The notes: a model not told the origin generated them from the letters alone. DNA of 64,000 bases from Dactylellina haptotyla (GCA_031310005.1 CM062379.1:4650001-4714000), one strand, 5' to 3'; shown: positions 21,787 to 33,701, counted from the first letter of the stretch. Numbers and translations are program-made.

Positions 21787-22477
21787 TTATGTGACCTTTG
21801 TTTTGGATTCTTTCGTGGCGATGGCGTCCATCCACCTGACAATTTGTATTCCCAGGTACCACGCCACGGAGGCCACTAAAATGATGAAGAGCCCGACGTT
21901 AAGAAGTGAGCGTGGTAGAACACCCATTAGGAACTCGTCGAGGATGATATCCACGAGAACGGGTTCCGGAGTTTTCATCAGAGTTGTATTGGTCGTGTAG
22001 TAAGCTGCAATGGCGGATATTTTGAGATACAGGTCTGAACGACCGTCTTCATTACGACCGGATGTCGAATGCACACTCAACCAGAAATCCGATGGTGCCT
22101 TGTCATAAAGAGTGTTAAAAAGCGTCCAAACAGGAGAGCGGTGTGATATATTGGGAAAAACTTACCGTAGCGGCCCAGCAGACTCGAGCTTCATATCGAG
22201 CGCCTTGTTTTAGGTTCTTCAAGTGGACCCAGGAATCGACGCCGCGAGGCGTGTCTACGGTTGGAAAGGCCCTCGGAAGGCCAACCCGCAGGAGCAATTT
22301 CTCAGAGGCAGCCGACGCATCGAGCTGGCCGACTGTGTTGAAATCGACGCTGGAAATCGGGTCGATGGAGGAGGTTAGGACGGGGGCCGAAAAGATGACC
22401 TTTTCGGTGTTGGCGGTGGCGAGAGAGGCGCAAAGGAGGAGTAGAACCGCGCGCGCGCTCGTCAGCAACGACACCAT
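21787..22477 (-). CDS. PGA1: GPI mannosyltransferase II co-activator, Pga1-like
   Basis: Two exons of 312 nt each (22477-22166, 22098-21787) around a 67-bp phase-0 intron (GTAAGT...GACAAG) give 207 aa. The protein starts with a signal/anchor (LLTSARAVLLLLCASLATA) followed by NTEKVIFSAP. It has a beta-rich lumenal part with RYEARVCWAAT, the VDIILDEFLMGVLPRSL signature, and a C-terminal membrane helix (LFIILVASVAWYLGI). This arrangement matches fungal Pga1, an ER membrane partner of the second GPI mannosyltransferase (Gpi18) in GPI-anchor synthesis. The identification rests on remembered family motifs. The gene is divergent from alpha-tubulin, sharing a 776-bp intergenic region. Confidence 0.75.
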
Positions 22478-23253
22478 CGCGATGTATCAAGACGGCAGTA
22501 TCGGTGGATATACACAATAATATATATATCACGGGCAAGCAAGCACGCACGAGGGCAGAGGTGGGCAGCTATCCGGCCCAGATAGCGGAACTTCGGGTAG
22601 CTTGCAACCGAGCAGGCAGCACGCACGATACAGCTCCTGTACCATCTGCCCGTCCAACCAGCAGAGACAGCAGAGAGAGAGGTTGAGCTGGCCGCGCTAA
22701 GCTGTCGGCGTCGAGGTGCAGGTGCATGCAGGGACGGACCCCAGCGGGCTAATCAAACCAAGTCAATCACAGCGCAGTGTTTATCTCGAGTGGGCAGACA
22801 CGTCCGCCGTCCCCCAATCAGATCACCATTCAAAATAAAAAAATTTTGCAACTGGTGCCACGCCGACGCTAGTCCCGGATGGGGGTACCCGGGCGGTCAT
22901 ACGAGCCAGCGAGCGCGCCAAGGTACCTTCCCCCACAGCAGAAAAATTCGGTGAGCGGTGGTGGTGTTGAGAGGAGCTACAGCTGGTTAGCACCAAAACA
23001 ACAGGAGAGACCACACCTGCTTTGTTAATCACAATAATAACAAAATTGGTGTTAGCAGTGTGCTCGCTGCCCCTTCCACGCACCGCCAGCAACTATTTCT
23101 TCCTCCTCTCCTATCCATCCATCCACCCATCATCCCCCGTCCTCATCCCCATCCATCTCATCCGCGCTCCCATCTACAGCTGCTACCCCCCCTTCTCCCA
23201 TTTCTTGACGACCTCGTTCTTGTTTTCCTTCGTAACGACTTATACTAATAATC
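22478..23253. promoter_or_regulatory. shared upstream region of PGA1 and alpha-tubulin
   Basis: 776 bp between two divergent starts. The tubulin-proximal 170 bp (about 23,085-23,250) is strongly C/T-rich on the plus strand (repeated ATCCATCC, CCCATCATCCCC), typical of highly expressed fungal promoters. No clear TATA box was seen. Confidence 0.5.
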
Positions 23254-23319
23254 ATGCGTGAAATCATCTCGGTTAACGGTGGGCTCTCCCTCCCTTTCCC
23301 CTCCTCAGCAAGCAAGCAC

Positions 23320-23354
<35 letters not shown>

Positions 23355-25342
23355 GGTCCATCCATTGACTGCTGTGCTGCTGTGTGGAGCTCGAGTGCTG
23401 ACTATCATCGTCGACATGCAGTCGGTCAGGCTGGTTGCCAGATCGCCAACTCCTGCTGGGAGGTAAGTCGCTCCTCTCTCAAGCTTCTTCCCGCCTGCGC
23501 TTCGTCCCCACATGATACTAACTCTCCATCATATAGCTCTACTGCTTGGAGCATGGCATCAAGGTACGCCAACGCTTACACACGCGTCGTCCCACGATCC
23601 TATAGCAGGACTGTCGTATATTTTAACAGATGCTCCTCATCTAGCCCGATGGTTACTTGACCGAAGAAAAGAAGGCCGATGAGAAGGATCATGGCTTCAG
23701 CACTTTCTTCTCGGAAACCGGTAAGGCAAAATTGTTGCCCCTTCCCACTTTTTTTTTTGTTCCTTTTGCTTTTCTTTTTTTTCCTGGGTCGTTGTTGTAT
23801 TTTGTATACATAAATATTCCGAAAACTTACTAACCGCACCTCCACCCAACAGGCCAAGGCAAATACGTCCCAAGGACCCTCTACGTCGACCTCGAGCCAA
23901 ATGTCATCGATGAGGTCCGTACTGGTACCTATCGTTCTCTCTTCCACCCAGAACAAATGATCACCGGAAAGGAAGATGCTAGCAACAACTGTATGATACC
24001 TTGTCCCAGTATCCTATCGTATAAATTTTTTATATATGTGTATTATGTGCGCATGCACTAACACGTTCGCCTTCCACAGATGCTCGTGGACACTATACCG
24101 TCGGAAAGGAACTTGTTGATCAAGTCATGGACAAGATCCGCAGAGTTGCCGGTAAGTTTCGTATCTGCTTAAATATCCATGCCTAAAAACAAAACTTTTC
24201 GTACTAATGTTGTGTAACTCCAGACAACTGCTCGGGTCTACAGGGCTTCCTCGTTTTCCACTCCTTTGGTGGTGGTACCGGTTCCGGTTTCGGTGCCTTG
24301 CTCATGGAACGTCTTTCCGTTGACTACGGAAAGAAGTGCAAGCTAGAATTCTCTGTCTACCCTGCTCCAAAGAACGCATCTTCCGTTGTTGAGCCCTACA
24401 ACTCCATTTTGACCACTCACACCACCCTTGAGCACTCCGACTGCAGCTTCATGGTCGACAACGAGGCCATCTACGATATCTGCAAGAACAACTTGGACAT
24501 CCCCAGACCTAACTTTGAGAATCTCAACAGATTGATCGCCCAGGGTAAGAAGAATGATAATCCATGTTAGATCAAGAAGGAGCGATCGTTATTAACCAAC
24601 CCCTACCTTTTCTTCTCTCTCTAGTCGTCTCCTCCATCACTGCTTCTCTCCGATTCGACGGATCCCTCAACGTCGATCTCAACGAGTTCCAGACCAATCT
24701 CGTCCCATACCCACGTATTCACTTCCCGCTAGTTTCTTACGCTCCAGTCATCTCCTCCAAGAAGGCCAAACACGAATCCAATAGCGTTAATGAAATCACA
24801 GCCAGCTGCTTCGAGGCGAAGAATCAGATGGTCAAATGCGACCCTAAGCTCGGAAAATATATGGCCACTTGTTTGTTGTACCGTGGCGATGTTGTTACGA
24901 AAGACGTCCACGCCTCCGTCGCCACTCTCAAGACCAAGAGAACCATCCAGTTTGTGGACTGGTGCCCAACTGGTTTCAAGATTGGTATCTGCTACCAACC
25001 ACCACAGGAGGTTCCAAAGGGTGACCTCGCCAAGGTTGAACGTGCTGTTTGTATGTTGAGCAACACCACCGCCATCGCTGATGCCTGGAAAGCACTGAGC
25101 CACAAATTCGATCTCATGTACTCCAAGCGTGCTTTCGTCCACTGGTATGTCGGTGAAGGTATGGAAGAGGGTGAATTCTCTGAGGCTCGCGAAGACCTTG
25201 CAGCTCTTGGTAAGTGTTTTTTTGTATGAAATAATATATGAAGTAAGGAATCTTTTTGCTAATTTAATATATTATAGAACGGGATTACGAGGAAGTTGCT
25301 AGCGACAGCATCGGCGAGGGTGAAGAAGAAGCTGAATACTAG
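23254..25342 (+). CDS. alpha-tubulin
   Basis: Nine exons: 23254-23278, 23422-23462, 23537-23563, 23645-23720, 23853-23990, 24080-24151, 24224-24544, 24625-25209, 25278-25342. Together they give 449 aa, the usual alpha-tubulin length. The read runs [22 protein letters not shown], through the GTP-binding [12 protein letters not shown] loop, to the acidic tail GEGEEEAEY with the conserved C-terminal Tyr. It polymerises with beta-tubulin into microtubules for mitosis and hyphal transport. All eight introns have GT-AG ends and most are 59-81 bp; intron 1 is longest (143 bp) and holds a CTG repeat. One local difference from the usual family sequence is [14 protein letters not shown] where PAPQVSTAVVEPYN-type residues are common. 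Confidence 0.97.
23321..23353. repeat. CTG trinucleotide microsatellite in alpha-tubulin intron 1
   Basis: Two CTG units, one TTG, then eight CTG units within the first intron. Confidence 0.85.
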
Positions 25343-27503
25343 ACAAAATCACATCAGATCTCTACATATTTTATAGTTTTATTCTTTGCGTTTTGGAATA
25401 AAAGAGAATGGGCCTACTATTAAGCTTTCCTTTCGATACCGTCCCCGTTGAAAACTCGGCATCCTAGTTCACAACCATGGGGAGGCAATAAATATTACGA
25501 CATCGTAGGTATATGTTATGAAAATGCCTTCGCCTGAACAACCTTTTATTTCTCCCTTGGTTGTGCGGCTAGATCCCTTATTACCTTCGCTGTTAACTTT
25601 TTTTATTGATAATACTCTTTCTTCTTTGTGCTCTCCCGACAGAGGCTTTTGACAAGAACGATATGAATTTGAAGCAATAGTGCGTTTGTACATGAAAAAG
25701 AAATTCCTTGCTCATAGAATATGTTACTTCCTCTTCGTTTCTTTCTTTATCATATACCCGGCGGGTCTCTCATAAGAAAAGGAAGAAGAACAGCCCTCTC
25801 CTCAACCAACTCCTACTTTCTTTCTCAAAAGCCGAAATCGGAACAATTTTTTATTCATGTCAATAAATGGTTTTTAATGAAAGCAAAATTGTTGAAACTA
25901 CACCTTGGGTTCCGCTTTGATACACATTTTTTCTTTCACGATGCTGCCAACCGCGAGTCGGCCGTCGGCCCTTATGACAAACTTGATTACTTCAGCCGCA
26001 TTGTCGTGACGGGTTTCTTTATATTCGATGCACGCACGCATGCATGTCAGAAACACTTAATTTCTCGTGATTCATCTGATCTTGACAAAAAGTCGAAATT
26101 TCGACGAGCCGCGGTACAAGTTTGACCAAAAATGCAAGAAAAAGTGGGCGGCTTATGCAGCATGCAGGCCGATAATCGATAATCGCCATATTTTTTTTCA
26201 TTTTTTTTTTTATCAGATAAACTGCATTTGCATCCGGCATTGGCTAGGCTACCACTTCCCAGTTCAGAAACGGGTCATGCGGCTGGAAAACCGTTCTTTC
26301 TTTCCACAAAGCATTCGCACATTCCATTCCCACCCCCTTGTCGGATTTCTACCCCGTGTAATTGTACCGGTGGTCTTAGAAAAGCTTATTTGGAGCGGCT
26401 GTCGCACAAGAACCGCGTGGGTGCTTTTTTACTGTGGGCATACCTAGAATGTGGTGTTTCTTGGAATGGCCTTACGAGGCAGAATTAAACCATTAGCCGC
26501 GTAGGCAAGGTACTCAGTATAAACGTTTCGATACTGATCGAAATGCTCTGTTCAGCTGGAGCGGACTTGAGCGGGTGTATACGACCCAATCCAGAACCCG
26601 ATTTTCCCGGACGGGTACCGACAAGTAAGCAAACCGCTTGGATACTGACGGGATGATATCACACTTCCCTGCCGGAATACAAATGTGTAGTCGAACAGGT
26701 ACGAAGAAATTTTGGCAACTTTGACAGCCACAATTGTGAAACGTACCTCCGTCGGAAAGCGTTCGACAAGGCACGATTCACAAGTATATCATGCACAAAT
26801 GCGGCCACCATTTCCCGGGGACGAGAGCTTGCGAGTGGCTTGAGCCAGTCAGCGGTGGGAACGGGTAAGCTATCGAGGCGCAGCAGGCGAGCTAGAGCTT
26901 TTTGCTCCAGATGCCCAGTTCTTCCCCATGCTCGAGGTCCAGCCGCACTTTTGCATTTTGCCTGTGCGAGAAACTGAGGGGAAGCAGCAGGTGGGAGGGG
27001 AAAGAGTACCCTTTGGTATTCGGTTTCCCAGACGAGATTGGTGCAGCTTGCAGCTTCGTAGGGCGTCTAAAGCGAGCTAAAATTGCTTGTCTGCCGGGCA
27101 CGACGAGACGAAGGGGGGAAAACCGGACCCTGCCTGATGACCACGCCCGGATTGATATTTGCATTTTGCTATTCTGCAGAAGAGGGCGAGTATGTGCACT
27201 CGACGGAGTTTTATTGGGCGAGACAGACGGCTGTGAGAGATTAAACTGCCTGGGCGAACGAAGCTCATCGGGTGTGCCTGGCAAATGGCGATATTTTACA
27301 GCCCCTCCTTTCCCACCTGCTCCAACAACAATACCCACTCCCTTCCCACCTGTCCTCCGTTTATTTATACAACCTCCCCCATCTGCCCTTCCATCCTCTC
27401 GGTCTTCCAGGAATAGCCAGTCTCTTTCCAACATAGCTCAGTCCCTCCCTCATCATACTCATCACATCTAAAGTAGTTGCATTTCCAGACCATCATCTTC
27501 ACA
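25343..27503. other. intergenic, no convincing gene
   Basis: About 2.2 kb between tubulin and the WW-protein gene. ORFs up to 189 codons occur at 26,892-27,471 on both strands over the same bases; neither has a domain, and the 3' part is C/T-rich leader (about 27,295-27,500) of the WW gene. TATTTATAC near 27,360 is a possible TATA element. Confidence 0.4.
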
Positions 27504-29040
27504 ATGGCGGACGCCGCAGCTCCAACCGCCCAGGCGGCACAACCTCAAGCCCAACAACCTGCTCAGATCACGCCGCAAGGGCAAACCAGTGCTTCTCCTG
27601 CGCAGGCCGTTGGCCCCACTCAGGCTCCTCCACCTCTCCCGGCCGGATGGGTACGTAGAATACTTATATATCCTTATGCATTCCCTTCTCGTTTTCCTTA
27701 GGGCTCTTAAAGTCGAGAGGCCTTGGATCCGTAGCATATGTCGTTCTGCAACTGTAGCGAACCCCACCACTAATAGATGACATCTCTCTGATATCAACAG
27801 ATTGCACAATGGGACCCGAGCAACCAACGCTATTACTTTGTCGAGCCGGCCACTGGCAAAACGCAATGGGAAGTTCCAGCTGGCGAGACTATTACCAACT
27901 TTAGCGGTAACACAGTCCCAACTCCGCAATCTCAAGGAGGAACCCCACAGGCAGGCACACCCGGTGCTCAACAACCGACCCAGTACTTCGACCCCAACGC
28001 TGCCCCGCAGAACCAGTACAACCCGCAGATGCAAACCGGCACTCCTCAGCCATACGACCCAAATGCCCAGCAACAGCAGCAGTATAATGCCAACGCTCCA
28101 GAACAAACCGCTCGCGCTGGCGGATTAGGGCAGGTTGTCAATCTCGCGGGTGGTCTCCTCGGTGGTGGGAAGAATAAACAGAGTGGCGGCCACGGCGGCG
28201 GCGGCGGCGGTGGGTTGAACTCGGCTCTCAATCTTGCCAATGGTTTCCTCGGCGGTGGAAAGAATAAACAGAACCACGGTGGCTCTGGCGGCCACGGAGG
28301 CTCTGGCGGTGGACTAGGTGGCGCCCTTGGCCTTGCGAGCGGTCTCCTTGGTGGAGGAAAGAACAAGCAGAGTCACGGCGGCTCTAGCGGCCACGGTGGT
28401 GGCGGTGGCGGTGGGTTGATGGGCATGGCTTCCAGCTTCTTGAGTGGGCCAGGTCACAACCAGCAGCACAACCAGCAAGCAGGTATCGCTCAACAATACG
28501 GTGGTGGTGGTGGTCAGCATGGAGGCTCGACATATCAAGGCCAGCCGTCATACGGTGGACAGAACCCGGTATGTGAACCGTCATATAACAGTTCTCCCAG
28601 CGCAAGAAAGAATGCGAACTAACTCGAAATGACAACATTTATAGACCTACCAACCACCACAGCCACAACAGAGCTACGGCCAGTACGGTGGTGCAAGCCC
28701 GCATGGAGCCCCCCAGGGTCAATACGCACCACCCCCTCAGCAGTACTACGGTGCTTCCCCTCCCCCACAGCAACAGTACGGCGGAACTCCCCAGCAGCCG
28801 CAACATTTCGGTGGGAGCCCTCAGCCATATCAAGCCCCTGGCCAGTTCGGTGGTGCACCACCCGGATATCAACCTCCTGGTCAACAGCAGTATGGTGCCC
28901 CTCCTCATGGCGCTTCTCCCCATGGCGCTCCTCAAGGCGGACCATCGCCTTACCAGGCTCCAGGAGGATACGCACCACCTGGACCTCAGGGACAGCAGGG
29001 GTTCGGTGGTGTACCGCCTGGTGGATTTGCACCCCACTAA
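27504..29040 (+). CDS. WW-domain protein with Gly-rich repeats and Gln/Pro/Gly tail
   Basis: Exons 27504-27650, 27801-28568 and 28645-29040 give 436 aa. After an Ala/Gln/Pro leader comes one WW domain split by intron 1: LPAGW | IAQWDPSNQRYYFVEP ... TQWEVP. WW domains bind proline-rich ligands. Residues about 135-290 hold repeats of a hydrophobic segment ending GGGKNKQ (GLLGGGKNKQ, GFLGGGKNKQ, GLLGGGKNKQ) separated by Gly/His/Ser-rich spacers (GGHGGGGGGG). The last 130 residues repeat Gln-Tyr-Gly and Pro-Pro-Gly motifs (QQYGG, GAPPG). No membrane segment is seen. The composition suggests a disordered, possibly condensate-forming adaptor; the role is unknown. The intron phases (both 0) keep the frame open. 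Confidence 0.85.
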
Positions 29041-29470
29041 GCGGTAAAAATGTATTGTTCGTAAAGTAATTGGATTTTGCTTGATAAGGCTTGGGTTCTG
29101 TTATTCTCTTTTACACCTTAATGATGATAATGAGTTTTACGGCTTCCGTTTTCTTCTCCTTCTGTTTGATAGTGCAATTGTTCAAAAAACTCACACTTTT
29201 TTCCAATTATATTTCCTCTCTTGATTTCATCATGCGGTATTATATTATAAGAATCGTCGCTTTCCTCTTGCTACTTCCTCTGCTGTTCTCAAAAGAAAAC
29301 CCAATATCGATTCGATGTGATCCTTTTCCGTAATGAGCGATGTTATGTGAGTACGAATAAAATTATATTCCGGCTTAATAAATATGTACAGTTTGATATT
29401 TACAGAAATATATACAGAGAATTTACCCGATCTCTATAGCTAAAACGGTGGGGTTTTGTTTTTCGGGCCA
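29041..29470. other. 3' regions of two convergent genes
   Basis: 430 bp between convergent stops, T-rich, with AATAAA-like signals (GAATAAAAT near 29,355). No gene seen. Confidence 0.5.
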
Positions 29471-30088
29471 TTAAGCCTCTCTATCGTACGACTCTTGCTT
29501 TCCTTCGCTACGCTCGTAGTTCCCCATAAACTGTCCCTGTAAAGGTTCAGTGCGCACACTCCACACGTCTTCAGAGCTGGGGCCCCTCTTGTACTTTGCA
29601 GCTTCTTTCTCCTTGTGGTACTTGACAATCATCTCCTTCTTCGTATTGGGGCCGTACATCTTGGTCTTCATGCAGAACCAAAAGTCTGAGGACTTGTCCT
29701 CGCACTCACGATACGTGCCATAGCGATAGAGATTTTTGAATTGGCCGCCGAGGGAGTAGCAGAAGTACAGTTCGTCAAAGGCTTCCCGGCACGACATAGT
29801 GGTTGGATAGAGGGTGTCTTGAAAGCAGGTGGGTGATTTCGAGGATTCAGAATTAGAGGCTTCTTCGGCGTGGAGAGTCTTGAGCAGCGCCGAGAATTCT
29901 TCTTCTGCTACATCGTCGCGGGATTTCTGAGGTACGGCACCAGCTGCAGGTGCCCTTGTCGCAGCTGTGGTCGGCTGGGCCGTGGAGGCAGAGCTCGAGG
30001 AGTCATCTTTGGAGGATGCTGCAGCTGCATGCTCGATTGGGGAAGATGAATCGGAGGCCGCGACAGGCTTGCGACCCCAGAAGCCCAT
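29471..30088 (-). CDS. EMI1: Emi1-type twin-CX9C protein (DUF3128 family)
   Basis: A single exon of 205 aa, starting MGFWGRKPVA. A Ser/Ala-rich disordered half is followed by SCREAFDELYFCYSLGGQF and RECEDKSSDFWFCMKTK. These give two exact C-X9-C pairs, the hallmark of small proteins oxidised by Mia40 in the mitochondrial intermembrane space. The spacing and surrounding residues match the fungal Emi1/DUF3128 family, named from a yeast early-meiosis gene; the molecular role is poorly defined. A basic, charged tail follows. The open frame extends upstream of 30088, but the family begins near MGFWG. Divergent from the next gene. Confidence 0.82.
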   Translation of the reverse strand: MGFWGRKPVAASDSSSPIEHAAAASSKDDSSSSASTAQPTTAATRAPAAGAVPQKSRDDVAEEEFSALLKTLHAEEASNSESSKSPTCFQDTLYPTTMSCREAFDELYFCYSLGGQFKNLYRYGTYRECEDKSSDFWFCMKTKMYGPNTKKEMIVKYHKEKEAAKYKRGPSSEDVWSVRTEPLQGQFMGNYERSEGKQESYDREA

Positions 30089-30457
30089 GTTGAGATCCGA
30101 TGGCGTCCTTAGTACTTGGCCGGTGTGTAGTAGGCAAGTCCTGATCATGCAATCAGGAAGCGAACAATTTTGACATACGGCGCCGGCGATATCGGAGATA
30201 GTGATAAGTCCGGACATGGGTTGGTGTCGCACCTGCAAGCGGATCCTTTCCAGCGAAGGCAACACAACGCGTCGGCATCTGTGTGCGCTCTCTCTCTCCA
30301 TCATATAATGGAATGGTCCACGGAGGAGATCGATCCATCGCCATCTCCTCCTCCCATTCCCCTCTCCCTCACCGTCCAGCAGTCTTTCGTCCAGCGGCAG
30401 CAATAGCTTAGCAGTATCCATATGCCATCCCACCCGGTTCTTCGAGAAATTGCAGCC

Positions 30458-32299
30458 ATGTCAACTCGGTCTCGTCGTGGAGCTGCTGGCAAGTCGTCCG
30501 CAGCTTCTTCAAGCTCCGCTGTGACGAGCTACAGCACACCTCGACAGTCCAAATACCCCCCTTGGACTCAATTGCCGTATCTTATCCTACTCGAAGTCTT
30601 CAGGTATGCAGCAGCAGACAATCATGGCAATTCTAGAGCTGTCGATCATGCCTGGCTCTACAAAACGGCGTTCACCTGCAAAGCATTCTTCGAGCCCGCC
30701 ATCAACCTCTTATATGGCTTCCCCCCTACGACGCCGGTTGCCCGACTTCGCAAACTCATCGAAACCGTCGTTGCCAACCCGAACTTGGGCGAGAAAGTGC
30801 GAGTTCTCGAATCCACTGGGGCTGAGATCCTCGACTCCCGACTTGTCAAGTTCGAAATCGAGAACTTTGTCCGCCTGACCCCCAACGTTCGCGAGATATG
30901 CATCTCCACCGAATCACAAAATGTCGACTATCCCGCGGTTCACATTCCAGGCTACATGATGCTCTTCCCCGGCAAACGGCTGGACATCCCACCCGGTCTT
31001 CTGGTTACGCTGGAAGATATGAAGGTACAACTTCGGAACTGGACTTGGGACGCACGCCTGTGTACGGCCATTGCGAGCCATTTCGACCCACGCAACGAAA
31101 TCCAAGGTGGCCGGCAGAAAAAGAAAACCAGGGGCAAAGGATTCGGCTGGCTGGATGCGATACACAAGGATTTCGAGGCGTTCAAGACCCTACGATCGCT
31201 CACGCTGAGCAACTTTGACACCGTCGACGCATTAAATATCGACGAGAGTACGGGACAGGTTCAGATTGATGTTGCCACGCTCGCTGGCGCCATAGGAAGG
31301 CTAAAGTACCTCAGAAACCTGTCCATCAAGCAGTGCTCATTTGTCAGCGAGTACTTTATGACTCAGATCGCCGGCGTCCATCAGCTGAAAAAGCTAGTCC
31401 TCGACGGGCTAAGGAATGTTGATGCGGGAGATCTAAAAAAGTTCTTGCAGGCTGGCGGGAAGGATCTAGAGGAGCTCGAGGTAATTCGTTGTCCTGATGT
31501 TATGCTGGGGTTTCTGAGCGAGCTGGACACGATGGCACCCAAGTTGAGAAGATTGTTTTTTGAAGACGTTCCCGGCATGCTCGATGACGAACAATTGTCC
31601 GTCTTGGATATTCCTATGCCACATTGGCCGACTACACTTGAGAGCTTGGTGATGAGAAGTTTGGGTAACTGGAAAGCCGTTGATTGTGAGACGTTCCTGA
31701 GGAGCCTTGTCAATACGGCCCGCGAGGGAGGTTTCATGGCCTTGAGGGAGATAGATATCTGGTGTATCTTGCCGGAGCTTGGTTGGAGAGACCGAGCTAC
31801 TAGCAGAAGATACTGGGGCGATGAGTTTGCCATGGCCTTCTTAGATCGACGCGGTAGCGCTTGGAATGATTTCCTTCAGAAGAAGAAGAGTGAGGGACAG
31901 AAAATCAAAGTTGACTTGCACGATACCGCTGGATTGTGTCAGAAAGTGCTCTTCAGGTTGGACGATTCGCGGCCAACAGGAAACCAGCTGAACGAAGACG
32001 ACTTTTTAGATCTGAGCAGTAGTTCGAAACCAGCAAAGCGCACGTCGAAGAAGACATCCACCGCTGGACCTTCAAAGACCAAGGGGAAAGGCAAAGCCGC
32101 CACTGCTACTAAAGTTTCTTCCCCTAAAAAGGCGAGCCCGACGAAGAAAAAGAGATCGCGCGAACCACAGAGCTTTGTGGTTGGAAGAAAGCGGGCCAAA
32201 TATAACAGCGACGAAGACGAGGATTTCAAAGTCGATCAATTGGCTTACGAAGACGAAGACGGCGAAGATTCAAGCTGGTCCTTCGATGAGAATGAGTAA
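30458..32299 (+). CDS. F-box-like / leucine-rich repeat protein with charged C-terminal tail
   Basis: A single exon of 613 aa from ATG 30458 (context GCAGCCATG); an in-frame ATG at 30422 would add 12 residues. A Ser-rich N-terminus leads to an F-box-like helix (PPWTQLPYLILLEVFRYA ... CKAFFEPAINLLYGF, residues about 35-95). Next come irregular leucine-rich units with LRSLTLSNFD, LRNLSIKQC, LKKLVLDGL and LEELEVIRC, each about 25-30 residues apart. The final 110 residues are Lys/Ser-rich with KKTSTAGPSKTKGKG and KKASPTKKKRSR (nuclear-signal-like), then acidic (YNSDEDEDF). The likely role is a substrate receptor of an SCF ubiquitin ligase acting in the nucleus, by family analogy. The substrate is unknown. 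Confidence 0.75.
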   Translation: MSTRSRRGAAGKSSAASSSSAVTSYSTPRQSKYPPWTQLPYLILLEVFRYAAADNHGNSRAVDHAWLYKTAFTCKAFFEPAINLLYGFPPTTPVARLRKLIETVVANPNLGEKVRVLESTGAEILDSRLVKFEIENFVRLTPNVREICISTESQNVDYPAVHIPGYMMLFPGKRLDIPPGLLVTLEDMKVQLRNWTWDARLCTAIASHFDPRNEIQGGRQKKKTRGKGFGWLDAIHKDFEAFKTLRSLTLSNFDTVDALNIDESTGQVQIDVATLAGAIGRLKYLRNLSIKQCSFVSEYFMTQIAGVHQLKKLVLDGLRNVDAGDLKKFLQAGGKDLEELEVIRCPDVMLGFLSELDTMAPKLRRLFFEDVPGMLDDEQLSVLDIPMPHWPTTLESLVMRSLGNWKAVDCETFLRSLVNTAREGGFMALREIDIWCILPELGWRDRATSRRYWGDEFAMAFLDRRGSAWNDFLQKKKSEGQKIKVDLHDTAGLCQKVLFRLDDSRPTGNQLNEDDFLDLSSSSKPAKRTSKKTSTAGPSKTKGKGKAATATKVSSPKKASPTKKKRSREPQSFVVGRKRAKYNSDEDEDFKVDQLAYEDEDGEDSSWSFDENE

Positions 32300-32633
32300 T
32301 ACAACGAATTATCATGGTTTTGTTTTATTGTCTTTGGTGTTGTTTATTGATTGATACCCATAGTGCGAATGGTGGGCTTTAAATGTTAACAAAATGTAAG
32401 AATAGGTCATCTTTTCGTTCTAGTTGCGGCGTCACGGTATCATTTGTATATGTTTATGTTTTCTTTTCAGGTATCAACGTATAGGTGCTAATGGCCATGA
32501 TCAAGCTTTGCTGTGTACTAGAGTAGTAATACAAATGTTGGTATATTAATACATTTCACTGAACTCCCAAGTGTGACGTAGAAGACCAAAAAAAAAAAAA
32601 AAACACAAAGACTTTTAATATTCCATTCTAAAT
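32300..32633. other. 3' regions of two convergent genes
   Basis: 334 bp, T-rich, with an A-run of about 17 at 32,588-32,605. No gene seen. Confidence 0.5.
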
Positions 32634-33701
32634 CTACTCCTGAAATAAATCCTTCAATCCGGCCTGCAGCTCCTCCCAATCCTTGCCTCCACCGCCTCCA
32701 ATACGATGCTTGTCCATTTTTAGCGCTTTCTTCTTGATCTCTCTTCCGACTTTCGCTGCATTCCTGACGTTGAATTTCTGTGCTCTTCTATTCCTGTATT
32801 CCGCTCTCAGAACGTTCGGCGAGACGTACTCCTTGTTTTCGTATATTATTGGGCCACCAAACGAACCTTCCTGTATGATGATAGGTGTGAGGACCAATCT
32901 AGGCCCGATCTCCAACAGGCTGACTTCAGTCTGCGACCTCGATCCGACCTTCTTGGCCTTCTTATCCTTCTCCCCGTCCTCTGCCCCATCCTCCTTTTCG
33001 CCGTTCTCCAGCTCCTTGGCATCCTTCTTATTTAGATCCGCCTCGCAAATCTGGTAACACCTGATCCAGATCTTGCCGTCCGCGACGGTAAAGCTCATAA
33101 CGTGGTCCACGAACGGCTTGCTCTTCCTGGCACCCTTGGGTACCCCGAACGTCTGCGTCATCAACTCCTTCACGACCATCAGATAAGGTTTCTCGTCGAA
33201 TCTCTTGTCGAAGCTCAATAGCGGCCTGCTGCCCTTCAGGCAATTTCCGGAGAAGTGGAGTTCCTCCATGGTGTGCAGGTTCTGCACGTGAAATTTGACG
33301 GTGGGGCCATTGGGTGGTTTCGACATCCACAGGTAAAGGTCTTCGCGTTTTCGGGCCTCAAAGAAGAGGATGTTATTGCAGTTGTAGAGATCGGCGAGTT
33401 CGTTCAGCTGGAAGAGTTTGGATTTGGTGTCTAGTTTGGAGTCCTTGCGCGCGTGTGGGAGGAGGGATGTGAGGTCCTGAAGAAGGTGGCGGTGTCTGCC
33501 CCCATTGACCGGGTTGGTTAGTACTGCGGACTCTTACTTCAAAACGGTAGATATAAAAGAAATTATATACCTGTACGTTACACCTCTGGACGAGAGGATG
33601 AGGACTCTTTGGCGGAACTTCTTGTCCGGACCGGATTCTGCGGCGTCCTCTTTGGACTTTGTGCTTCGCGCATCGGTTACAGACTTGAAGACAGCAGACA
33701 T
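32634..33701 (-). CDS. BRX1: ribosome biogenesis protein Brx1 (Brix domain)
   Basis: Exons 33701-33571 and 33495-32634 around a 75-bp intron (33496-33570) give 330 aa, near the family norm. The Brix domain opens with RVLILSSRGVTYRHRHLLQDL and continues NELADLYNCNNILFFEARK, YLWMSKPPNGPTVKFHV, NCLKGSRPLLSFDKRF and LEIGPRLVLTPIIIQEGSFGG. A Lys/Glu-rich insertion (residues about 215-240) interrupts the second half. The C-terminus YRNRRAQKFNVRN is basic. Brx1 acts in nucleolar 60S subunit assembly in a complex with Ebp2. Splicing across TAC-AG/A restores YRHRH. Confidence 0.92.

Noticed and set aside
23254-23466. Continuous 70-codon read-through of tubulin exon 1 and intron 1 (poly-Ala from the CTG repeat)
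   Set aside because: The intron must be removed to rebuild the conserved NVGQAG motif.
26892-27471. Overlapping ORFs of 180-189 codons on both strands
   Set aside because: Both cover the same bases, have no domain, and run into the C/T-rich leader of the WW-protein gene.
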